DNA of 64,000 bases, taken from the NCBI GenBank assembly GCA_942492205.1, contig CALODT010000001.1, positions 2,108,001 to 2,172,000 of the forward strand. The letters run 5' to 3'. Below are positions 19,250-26,969 of the stretch, in pieces. The position numbers were made by a program, and so were the translations under genes. The first letter of the stretch is position 1; each line of letters starts with the position of its first letter. Under the pieces are notes generated by a model. It saw nothing but the letters and a program-made list of their open reading frames with translations, was not told the origin of the DNA and searched no databases. Source of the DNA: UBA1847 sp942492205 (lineage in GTDB: Bacteria; Pseudomonadota; Gammaproteobacteria; Steroidobacterales; Woeseiaceae).

Positions 19250-20452
19250 TTATTGCAAATCGGCGGCCTTGCATGCGACGCCGCCGATGTTGCGCAGGTA
19301 CTCGAACAGTTCTAGTCGCTCGCCATCGTCAACGGCGTCAGGTCGCTTCACCGCTGCTGCGACCTCGCTCCGCTCCTCGTCTGGCATCGGGATCAGCCCC
19401 CGATCCGACAGGTAGCCCTCTTCTCCCCACGCACGTTCGCTCGAGAATTCGCGCAAATAACCGCGTAGGCCCGGGATCACGTCGACGTGCGCTTTCTTCG
19501 CATAAAAATACAGCGGTCGGGACACCGGATACTGGCCATCGGCGATAGCATCAAAAGTTGGCGCAACGCCATCGACCAGCGCGCCTTTGACCTTCTCGAG
19601 ATTCTGGTCGAGAAAGCTGAAGCCGAAAATGCCGAAGGCACTCGGGTTGGCCTCGAGTTTTTGCACGATCAGATTGTCGTTTTCACCGGCCTCGACGAAT
19701 ACGCCGTCCTCGCGAATCGTATGACAGATTGCCTTGTATTTGTTCTTGTCCGACTTACTTAGCGCCGCAATCCAGTCAACGGTCTTGCAGCCGCCTTCCA
19801 TGGCCAGTTCGACAAACGCATCGCGGGTGCCAGACGTCGGCGGCGGACCGAGCACCTCGATCCGCATATCGGGCAGCGCCGGATTGACATCGGCCCATGT
19901 CTCGTACGGGTTCTCGATGAGTTCACCGTCTGCGTCACCCGGCACTTCCTTTGCAAGCGCCATAAAAATGTCGGCGCGGCTAACGTCCACGGTCACACCG
20001 TCAATCGCGTTGGCGAAAACGATGCCGTCGTAGCCGATCTTCACTTCTATGATGTCCGTAACGCCATTCTCGGCGCAGGATTCAACCTCGCTGGCTTTGA
20101 TTGCGCGGGACGAGTTCGCAATATCCGGGTGGTCCACGCCGACGCCCGCGCAGAACAGCTTGATGCCGCCGCCCGATCCTGTCGATTCGACCTTCGGTGT
20201 TTTGAACTCGCTACCGCGACCGAATCGCTCGGCAACGACTGTGGCAAACGGATAGACTGTCGACGAACCGACGATATAGACGTAGTCTCGGCCTGATTGA
20301 GCCACCGCAGCTGACGGCTTTGCGGCTGCCGGCGCGCTGTCGGCTGCGGCTTTATTCGCGGTGCTCTCACTGCTGGTGGTGTCTTTGCCACAGCCTTGCA
20401 GGGCCAGGAGCGCCGCGACTGTGAAGACAATGGATTTCTTTTGGATGCTCAC
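19250..20452 (-). CDS. pstS: PstS, phosphate-binding lipoprotein
   Basis: PstS is the periplasmic receptor that delivers phosphate to PstCAB. The 400-residue protein has a lipobox (LALQGC), so it is membrane-anchored, then an Ala/Ser-rich linker (about 25-55). The phosphate-site motifs follow: YIVGSSTVYPFATVVAERF, SGGGIKLFCAGVG and SSRAIKASE. The start is GTG at 20452 with GGAGA 7 nt upstream. The frame is intact, although its operon partners are broken. A Pho-box-like repeat lies about 50 bp upstream. Confidence 0.95.
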   Translation of the reverse strand: MSIQKKSIVFTVAALLALQGCGKDTTSSESTANKAAADSAPAAAKPSAAVAQSGRDYVYIVGSSTVYPFATVVAERFGRGSEFKTPKVESTGSGGGIKLFCAGVGVDHPDIANSSRAIKASEVESCAENGVTDIIEVKIGYDGIVFANAIDGVTVDVSRADIFMALAKEVPGDADGELIENPYETWADVNPALPDMRIEVLGPPPTSGTRDAFVELAMEGGCKTVDWIAALSKSDKNKYKAICHTIREDGVFVEAGENDNLIVQKLEANPSAFGIFGFSFLDQNLEKVKGALVDGVAPTFDAIADGQYPVSRPLYFYAKKAHVDVIPGLRGYLREFSSERAWGEEGYLSDRGLIPMPDEERSEVAAAVKRPDAVDDGERLELFEYLRNIGGVACKAADLQ

Positions 20453-20500
20453 GATGAGTTCTCCGATGGATTAACTGGGTGGCGCAAATGGTAGCGGCAC

Positions 20501-20522
20501 ATTGTTACCGAATTGTTGCAAC
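20501..20522 (-). promoter_or_regulatory. Candidate Pho box before pstS
   Basis: The plus strand reads ATTGTTACCGA then ATTGTTGCAAC, two adjacent 11-bp units matching at 7-8 positions. PhoB dimers bind 11-bp direct repeats; read on the minus strand the core TTGCAACAATT resembles the CTGCAATATTT unit found before the porin. A -10-like TACCAT lies at the right distance downstream. The match to the E. coli consensus is moderate. Confidence 0.5.
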
Positions 20523-20607
20523 ACGACGATTTAGTCGACGCTCGCAGAAAAGCATCTGTAACTTACTTTTTGATATTTTTCAGCTAGTTAGAGGAAGTTC
20601 TTAAGTA

Positions 20608-21751
20608 ATGACTGACGTAATGAAATTGCCCGAAATCGAACTTCTGAGCGACCTGATACGTCGCCCTTCGATTACACCGGACGATGCCGGCTGTCAGCGC
20701 GTGTTGGCCAGGCGATTGCAGCAAATGGGATTCAGCTGCGAGACCCTGCAATTCGGCGACGTTACCAACCTTTGGGCACGCCGCGGCACGGCGTCGCCCG
20801 TGCTGTGTTTCGCCGGTCATACCGACGTCGTACCGCCGGGCAATGTGTCGGAATGGCAGCACCCGCCGTTCGAACGCCACGTTTGTGGATGACTGCCTGT
20901 ACGGGCGCGGCGCAGCCGACATGAAGAGCGGTCTTGCCGCCATGCTCGTCGCCATCGAGCGCTTCCTCGAGGCGCAGCCGGACTACGACGGCAGCATCGC
21001 GCTGCTGATTACCAGTGACGAGGAAGGCCGTGCAAGAGACGGCACGCTGAAGGTCATCGAGACCCTTAAGGACCGTGGCGAACATATTGACTGGTGCGTG
21101 CTGGGAGAACCGTCCAGTCAGAAAACGCTGGGTGACATTGTGCGAATCGGACGACGCGGCTCACTGAGCGGCATGCTGAAGGTGCTTGGCATCCAGGGCC
21201 ACGTCGCCTACCCGCAGCTGGCCGACAACCCGATTCGGCGATTCGCACCGGTACTCGCGGAACTCCATGAGATCCAGTGGGACGAGGGCAACGCGCATTT
21301 CCCGCCTACCAGCTTCCAGGTGGTTGATATCAAGGCCGGCATCGGCGCCCCAAACGTGACGCCTGGCGAGCTCACCGCGCGCTTTAACTTCCGCTACTCG
21401 ACCGAATGGGATCATGAATCGCTGCAGAAGAAAGTCGAGAGCGTCTTCGATGCCCATGACATCTCGTTCGAATTGGACTGGCACCTGTCTGGCAAACCGT
21501 TCCTGACCGAGCCGGGCAAACTCATCGACGCCGTGTCGCAGGCCGTCGCCGAGGAAACCGGGCAGCCGGCCGGAACTGTCGACCGGTGGCGGCACATCGG
21601 ACGGCCGTTTCATTTCACCGGCCGGGACGGACGTCGTCGAACTCGGTCCCGTCAATGCGTCGATTCACAAGATCGACGAACACGTTAGAATCGATGACGT
21701 GACGCTGACACGCCCATGTACCAGCGCATTCTCGAGTCGCTGCTGCTGTAG
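20608..21751 (+). pseudogene. dapE: DapE, succinyl-diaminopimelate desuccinylase (three frameshifts)
   Basis: DapE is the di-zinc hydrolase of the succinylase lysine pathway. The M20 motifs are present across frames: LCFAGHTDVVPPG, then DDCLYGRGAADMKSGLAAML, then SDEEGRARDGTLKVIETL. Breaks fall near 20880 (one extra base before ATFVDDCLYG), near 21575 (before STGGGTSDGRF) and near 21710 (before MYQRILESLLL, which ends at the TAG at 21751). Added together the pieces give about 380 residues, the normal size. As dapE is normally essential, sequence error is the simpler reading. Confidence 0.85.
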
Positions 21752-22256
21752 ACTGGCGATCAGGTCTTTGCGGCGCAGATTGTTCCAGATGCCGGCGATG
21801 CCGAGTCCGCCGAGCCCGATGATCACCCAGGTCGGCATCGACAATCCAAGCAGTCGCCAGACCACGTCGGCACATTCGCCGGAACCCTTGAAAATCAGGC
21901 TCAGCGCATCAAACAACGCGAAATTTTCCATGATGTATTCGAAGCCTGGGCCGCAGCCGGGAACTTTGTCAGCCGGCAGGTTCTGCAGGTAGACGTGCCA
22001 GCTGGCGACACCGACGCCGACGCCTGCCGGCAGCAACACCAGCGCGGCATACACGCGTGCGCCCATCGGTGCCCGGATTGTGCAGCGCGGCAGCCAGGAA
22101 CACGAGACCAAGCACTATTGTCGCAATCCGCTGAAACACGCACAGCGGGCAAGGATCCCGGAGCAAAACATACTGGGCGTACAGGGCAAAGCTCATCATG
22201 CCTGCGCAGGCGAGGAAGCCTGCGAGATTGAGCAGGCGTTTGTTTGGGAGAGTCAT
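21665..22256 (-). CDS. dsbB: DsbB, disulfide bond formation protein (frameshifted)
   Basis: DsbB reoxidises DsbA using quinone in the inner membrane. The first redox pair is in DPCPLCVFQR, in helix 1-2, and the second pair is formed by VPGCGPG and GSGECADVV in the second periplasmic loop. Four membrane helices are visible. One indel near 22072 separates the halves (ALHNPG before it, APMGARVYAALVLLPAG after it). The 3' end overlaps the end of convergent dapE; where it truly stops depends on an indel there. It starts 20 bp after phoU. Confidence 0.82.
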
Positions 22257-22275
22257 CGTGAGGATGGAAAAGGTT

Positions 22276-22974
22276 TCAGTGCTCATCGGTTTCCAGAGTA
22301 TGGCGCACATCCCTGCCCTGCACCATATAGATGACGTATTCACAGATATTCTTTGCATGATCGCCAATGCGCTCCAGCGAGCGCGCCGCCCATGTGACGT
22401 TCATGACACGCTTGATTGAGCGGGGATCTTCCATCATGAAAGTAATGCACTGACGGGCGATCGCTTCGTACTCATCATCGACGCGCTCGTCCTCTCTGAC
22501 CGTGTCGAGCGCCTCTGCGACGTCAAGACGCGCGAACGCATTCATGGCATCCCGAACCATGTGCGCAACGTGATTGCCGAGCGTTTTCAGTTCGCGGTAG
22601 GAATCTGCGGGCCTGTCCATGGCCGCCAGCTTCGATGCGAGGAAGCCGATCTTCTCCGCCTCGTCGCCGATGCGCTCCAGATCGGTGATCGTTTTTATGA
22701 TCGCAACGATCAGGCGCAGGTCGCCGGCTGCAGGAGCGCGGGTCGCCAGGATGCGACCGCACTCCTCGTCGATTTCCACCTCGAGCTTGTTGACCAGGTA
22801 GTCGTCATGCGCGACCTTGAGCCCCAGCTCGCTATCGCCGCTGACAATGGCAGCGATAGCCTGCGACAGCTGCGATTCAACCAGGCCACCCATCGCCAGG
22901 ACCTTGCTGCGCAGATCCTCGATGTCCTTGTTGTAGCGCCTTGAGATATGGTCGTTCAAGTCTGCGGTTTCCAT
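22276..22974 (-). CDS. phoU: PhoU, phosphate signalling regulator
   Basis: PhoU links the Pst transporter to PhoR and restrains phosphate uptake and Pho signalling. The 232-residue protein is two three-helix bundles, with the metal-binding E/DxxxD-type segments (ITDLERIGDEAEKIGFLASK in the first, WAARSLERIGDHAKNICEYV in the second). It is not next to pstB here. It follows the porin by 18 bp in a phoB-phoR-porin-phoU array. Confidence 0.96.
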   Translation of the reverse strand: METADLNDHISRRYNKDIEDLRSKVLAMGGLVESQLSQAIAAIVSGDSELGLKVAHDDYLVNKLEVEIDEECGRILATRAPAAGDLRLIVAIIKTITDLERIGDEAEKIGFLASKLAAMDRPADSYRELKTLGNHVAHMVRDAMNAFARLDVAEALDTVREDERVDDEYEAIARQCITFMMEDPRSIKRVMNVTWAARSLERIGDHAKNICEYVIYMVQGRDVRHTLETDEH

Positions 22975-22992
22975 ATTGCGCCCTGGATCGGA

Positions 22993-24081
22993 TCAATCGA
23001 ACTTGAATTCTACGTCAAGCTGCAGGCGGTTGTAATCATGTTCGGTGCCCTGGAAGCGATCGACACTGTTTACGAACAATGTGCCACCGAAGAATATCCT
23101 GTCTGAGTAAGCATACTTGGCTTTCAGCAAGTGGCCATCCGAGTCGGTTCCACCGCCGCCAAAATCAGAATCGTTGAAGGTGCCAATCACAGCGTCTGCT
23201 TCGGTATCCATGTAGGTCCAGCTGAACTCCATCTCGCCGTCTTTCTTCGCCGAGCCAAGCTTTGCGCCAACTGCAAAAGCCGGTATCTTCGGTCGGCGCT
23301 TCGCTGTTCTGCGTGGCATGCGCATAGATCTTCAGCGGCCAGTCGCCTACCTTTGGTGCTCGAGTCTGGGCAAAGATCTCGGTGTTCTTGTAGTCGTAGA
23401 GGTAGTCGCCATCGACGTCGACCGAGTTGCCGTTCGCGCTGCCGTTGTAGAACGGCTCGTTGCCGATCGTATCGGTATACGCGAAATAGCCCGACGCCGG
23501 CCGTCAGCTTCGCGGCGTCGCCGAGGGGAACCTTCAAGCCGGCCTGAACGACGTACAGCAGCGAGTCGTCGGAACTGCTGCGTTCCTCCGCCGAGAAACC
23601 GCCGACCGTGCCAAAGAAGTTGCCCTGGCTGAACGTGACGGCGACGCCCTCCAGATTCAAATCGCCATCCCAGATCAGCGGCACGCCGCCCGCCTTGAAC
23701 AGCGGGTTCTTCATTTTGCCGCCGTAGAAGGTTCAGATTGTCGTTGATCTTCCAGTCGACGTAGGCGAGATCCACACCGATGTCTTTGGTGGAGAAGCCA
23801 CCGTCGAAAGTCTGATTGGTCGATACCGGATTGCCGCCACCGGTAGCGAGCTGCAGCACGAATTTCACGTCGTCGGTGACTTTGGCCGACAGGCCGAACC
23901 GCGTGCGGAATCGCCACGCGCGCGATCTTCTTCGCCTTCTTCGTCGACACTTTCATGGCGCAGGCGAATGTCGCCCTTGAGATTGATGCGATCGCCCAGC
24001 TTTTTTCCTCTGCACTTGCCGGGTGAAGTGATGCAGAAGAAGCGCCAGCGCCGCTGCGATCGTGATTGTTACTGATTTCAT
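22993..24081 (-). pseudogene. Putative phosphate-regulated porin (Porin_5 type; multiple frameshifts)
   Basis: Conserved pieces in alternating frames are LKGDIRLRHESVDEEGEEDR, VTDDVKFVLQLATGGGNPVS, TKDIGVDLAYVDWKINDNLN, MKNPLFKAGGVPLIWDGDLN and a C-terminal strand ending LQLDVEFKFD. They match the 'putative porin' (Porin_5) outer-membrane barrel family. The ATG at 24081 follows AAAGGGA and begins a signal peptide (MKSVTITIAAALAL). At least four or five indels are needed, one in an A run near 24000. The position after phoR, behind a strong Pho box, suggests a role in phosphate-limited uptake; the substrate is inferred. Confidence 0.75.
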
Positions 24082-24166
24082 GTTGGTCCCTTTCGGCACT
24101 GGATAAAGCCGTATTTCTGAAACGTTTCGAGAAAGTTAGCGGCACGTTAACGGCACCACATGTCGA

Positions 24167-24199
24167 ATGTGTGACAGAAATATTGCAGTTTTATGACAG
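24167..24199 (-). promoter_or_regulatory. Triple Pho box overlapping phoR stop
   Basis: On the minus strand three consecutive 11-bp units read CTGTCATAAAA, CTGCAATATTT and CTGTCACACAT. The first and third contain the CTGTCA core of the E. coli Pho box, and the spacing is exact. The site covers the last codons of phoR and lies about 85 bp before the porin start, so it should give the porin its own PhoB-driven promoter. Confidence 0.75.
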
Positions 24200-25495
24200 T
24201 GGAATCGGCGCGGCGACGACGACGCGCTCGACAGGAAAATGACAGCGGAATTCACTGCCTGCGCCCGCCTCGCTGCTGATGATCAATTCTGCATCGTGCC
24301 GGGCCAGGACATGTTTGACGATGGCGAGCCCAAGTCCAACGCCACCGTCATCGCGGCTGCGCCCCTTGTCCACACGGAAGAATCGCTCAGTGAGACGAGG
24401 AATATTCTCCGGGTCGATACCCTCACCGGTATCCGCCACAATGAGGTCAGCGCCGTCCGAACCCGTGCGCCAGGTAACTGTTATTTGACCGTCCACCGGC
24501 GTGTAACGCAACGCATTTGACAACAGATTGACGATGACTGTCTCGATTTCGGCCACGTTGCCGTGCAGCGCCGCGGTTGAGGCCAGATCTACACGGACCG
24601 CAGCCGCATTTGCATGTCCAGCCAGTGCCTCGATCGTGTTGCTGACCAGTGCCGGTACATCGACTGGCTGCTCGGATTTCTCGGTACCCGCACTCTCGAG
24701 GCGCGACAATTCCAGCAATTCTCCGAGAATCTGCTGCATACGCGCAGCCTGGGTGCGCATCTGCCGGACCGGTGTCTCCCACGCCGCCGGCTTGCTCTCA
24801 TCGTCGGCAAGCATGTCCAGATAGCCGTTGATTACCGTCAGCGGTGAGCGCAATTCGTGAGATGCATTCGCTACGAAATCGCGCCGCATCTTGCGCATCC
24901 GCATGCCCTCGGTCACGTCGCGAAGCAGCAACAGCTTCTGCTCGGCGCCATACGGTACGACACGCGCGTTCAGCCAATGAGCCTCCTCGACGGGCGACGG
25001 TAACTCGATGGTCGAGTTGAAGTCCTGCTTCGCGAGCAGATTGGTAACACCAGGATCGCGCAGCAAATTATCAACACGCTGACCGCGATCTTTCTTGCGC
25101 TTGAGACCGGCCAGCTCTGCGCCGCTGCGATTGCAGGTGACAATTTCGTTTTCGTCGTTCAGGATTACCGCGCCATCGGGCATGGCATTCGTGGACTTGC
25201 GAATCTCCTTCAGCAGCAGCCTGTATTTTTGCTTGCGGCGAACAGCCCGTTCGCGCTCAAACCTGAATCGTGAAAATAGCTGCTGCCAGATTCCTTCGCC
25301 GTCGCGAAAGTCATCGAAGTCGCCCGTACGTAGTGCACGCTCAAAACTCAACAGCTGCCGCGTTTGCCACAGCAAGGCAATAAGCGCTGCACTGAGCAGG
25401 CCCCAGTCCAAGTGACCATAAAGCCAGCCGATGCCCGCACCTGCCGCCAGCAGCAGGAACAGGCCAAACAGGAATCTTCGCGATGCGTCAGACAC
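24191..25495 (-). CDS. phoR: PhoR, phosphate-sensing histidine kinase
   Basis: This 434-residue membrane kinase phosphorylates PhoB when phosphate is scarce. Two membrane helices (about 8-44) are followed by a PAS domain (about 95-200). The DHp helix carries the phospho-acceptor H213 in ANASHELRSPLTV, and an HATPase domain follows with VNLLSNALRYTP, DTGEGIDPENIPRLTERF and GGVGLGLAIVKHVL. Its start is 1 bp from the phoB stop. The frame is intact. Confidence 0.96.
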   Translation of the reverse strand: MSDASRRFLFGLFLLLAAGAGIGWLYGHLDWGLLSAALIALLWQTRQLLSFERALRTGDFDDFRDGEGIWQQLFSRFRFERERAVRRKQKYRLLLKEIRKSTNAMPDGAVILNDENEIVTCNRSGAELAGLKRKKDRGQRVDNLLRDPGVTNLLAKQDFNSTIELPSPVEEAHWLNARVVPYGAEQKLLLLRDVTEGMRMRKMRRDFVANASHELRSPLTVINGYLDMLADDESKPAAWETPVRQMRTQAARMQQILGELLELSRLESAGTEKSEQPVDVPALVSNTIEALAGHANAAAVRVDLASTAALHGNVAEIETVIVNLLSNALRYTPVDGQITVTWRTGSDGADLIVADTGEGIDPENIPRLTERFFRVDKGRSRDDGGVGLGLAIVKHVLARHDAELIISSEAGAGSEFRCHFPVERVVVAAPIPLS

Positions 25496-25496
25496 G

Positions 25497-26195
25497 CTAA
25501 TCAGCTACGTCGCGCGTGGAGAATCGATAGCCGGCGCCGCGCACGGTCTGGATATGGCTATCGGCATTCTCCCTGGACAGGGCCTTGCGAAGCCTCCTGA
25601 TGTGCACGTCAACGGTGCGCTCCTCCACATAGACGTTGGCACCCCATACACGGTCCAGCAACTGGGTCCGACTATAGACGCGCTCCGGGTGGGTTATCAG
25701 AAATTGCAGCAGGCGATACTCGGTAGGACCAAGCCTGATCTCCTTGCCCGCGGCCAAAACGCGGTGGCCCGCGGCGTCAAGTTCGAGCGCACCCGCCTGG
25801 ATCGGGCTGTCCGATGACGTGCCGCTGCGACGCAGCACGGCCTGAATCCGCGCCACCAGTTCCCGCGGTGAGAATGGCTTGGTGATGTAGTCGTCGGCGC
25901 CGCCCTCAAGCCCGGAGATCTTGTCGCCTTCGTCGGCTCGTGCGGTCAACATGATGATTGCAAGATCTTCGAAGTCATTGTCACGCTTCAGATGCCGGGT
26001 TAGCTCGAGGCCGCTGCTGTCTGGCAGCATCCAGTCTATCAAGGCGAGGTCGGGGCGTTTGTCAGCGAGCAGCTGACGCGCCTCCCGGCTGTTGCCCGCC
26101 TCCAGTGTTTCGAAGCCTGCCCGAGACAGGTGGAATGCGATCATTTCGCGAATCGGCTGTTCGTCTTCGACAATGAGTATCTTGTGGGTGGCCAT
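25497..26195 (-). CDS. phoB: PhoB, phosphate response regulator
   Basis: An OmpR-family regulator with a receiver domain (phospho-acceptor D54 in LIDWMLPDSSGLELTRH) and a C-terminal winged helix (TQLLDRVWGANVYVEERTVD). The start at 26195 gives MATHKILIVEDEQPIREMIA, 232 residues in all; the longer in-frame extension has no family match. PhoB presumably acts on the Pho boxes before pstS and the porin. A weak CTGTAATATA-type repeat upstream may allow autoregulation. Confidence 0.96.
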   Translation of the reverse strand: MATHKILIVEDEQPIREMIAFHLSRAGFETLEAGNSREARQLLADKRPDLALIDWMLPDSSGLELTRHLKRDNDFEDLAIIMLTARADEGDKISGLEGGADDYITKPFSPRELVARIQAVLRRSGTSSDSPIQAGALELDAAGHRVLAAGKEIRLGPTEYRLLQFLITHPERVYSRTQLLDRVWGANVYVEERTVDVHIRRLRKALSRENADSHIQTVRGAGYRFSTRDVAD

Positions 26196-26270
26196 AATGC
26201 CTTTCGACGCTCCCAGCCTGGTCTTTGTTGCTACAGCCCGGCATTTCAACAGCAGTATATTACAGCCACG

Positions 26271-26969
26271 TTACGGCTTGCCCTTCTGGGGCTTCTCCGC
26301 GACCTTTTGTCGCAGGTAGGCAGGAATCAGGTCTTGCGGATCGACAATCTCGCCGTTCTGTAGCGCCATCGCCCCCAACCCCAGCAGATAGCGCGCATCC
26401 GGGTACAGGATAGCCGCGAAGTCTCGTATTCGTGACCTGTTGAGCGCAGCGAGTTGCGGGTAGCGCTTCCAGCCAAAGCCGGCTGCAATGCGCCCCTGCG
26501 CATCGCATTCCGCAAGCTCGGTTACCGCCTGCTGACCGTGCAGGCGCTCTGCAAACAACGGCATCGGCAGATTCGCATCACCGCGCTGGTACGCACAGAG
26601 ATAAACTTCGTTCATGTGAGCATCTTGCGCGATGACCGCCTCATTGGCGTCGCTTTCTGCGAAGATCTGCGCCGCGATAGCCGCCAGCGACGAGACCGGC
26701 ACGATTTGCAGGTTGGCACCATGCGCCAACCCCTGCGCAACCGATGCGGCGATGCGCATGCCAATAAAGGAGCCGGGTCCGTTTCCCAGCACGATCGCAT
26801 CGAGGTCGGTAACGTTCAGACCGGCGTCCTCGAGCACATCGTGAATCATGGGTACCAATAGCCGCGTGTGCTCACGCTCCTGTTCCTCATGTCGCGTGTG
26901 GACATTGGCGCCATCGTGCAGTGCAACGCTGCATGCCAGCGACGAGGTGTCGAGCGCGAGCAGCTTCAC
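26271..26969 (-). CDS. tsaB: TsaB, tRNA t6A biosynthesis protein
   Basis: TsaB is the scaffold partner of TsaD in making N6-threonylcarbamoyladenosine in ANN-decoding tRNAs. The N terminus MKLLALDTSSLACSVALHDG and the GNGPGSFIGMRIAASVAQGL block are typical. The protein has 232 residues. It overlaps the end of the helicase gene by 4 bp (ATGA), a sign of coupling. Confidence 0.93.
   Translation of the reverse strand: MKLLALDTSSLACSVALHDGANVHTRHEEQEREHTRLLVPMIHDVLEDAGLNVTDLDAIVLGNGPGSFIGMRIAASVAQGLAHGANLQIVPVSSLAAIAAQIFAESDANEAVIAQDAHMNEVYLCAYQRGDANLPMPLFAERLHGQQAVTELAECDAQGRIAAGFGWKRYPQLAALNRSRIRDFAAILYPDARYLLGLGAMALQNGEIVDPQDLIPAYLRQKVAEKPQKGKP

Noticed and set aside
21615..21875. Small minus-strand open frame overlapping the dapE end
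   Set aside because: It arises from the indels at the dapE/dsbB overlap; no recognisable domain.
26196..26270. Pho box before phoB
   Set aside because: CTGTAATATACTGCTGTTGA is suggestive, but the period is 10 rather than 11 and the second unit lacks the core; kept only as a weak possibility in the phoB entry.
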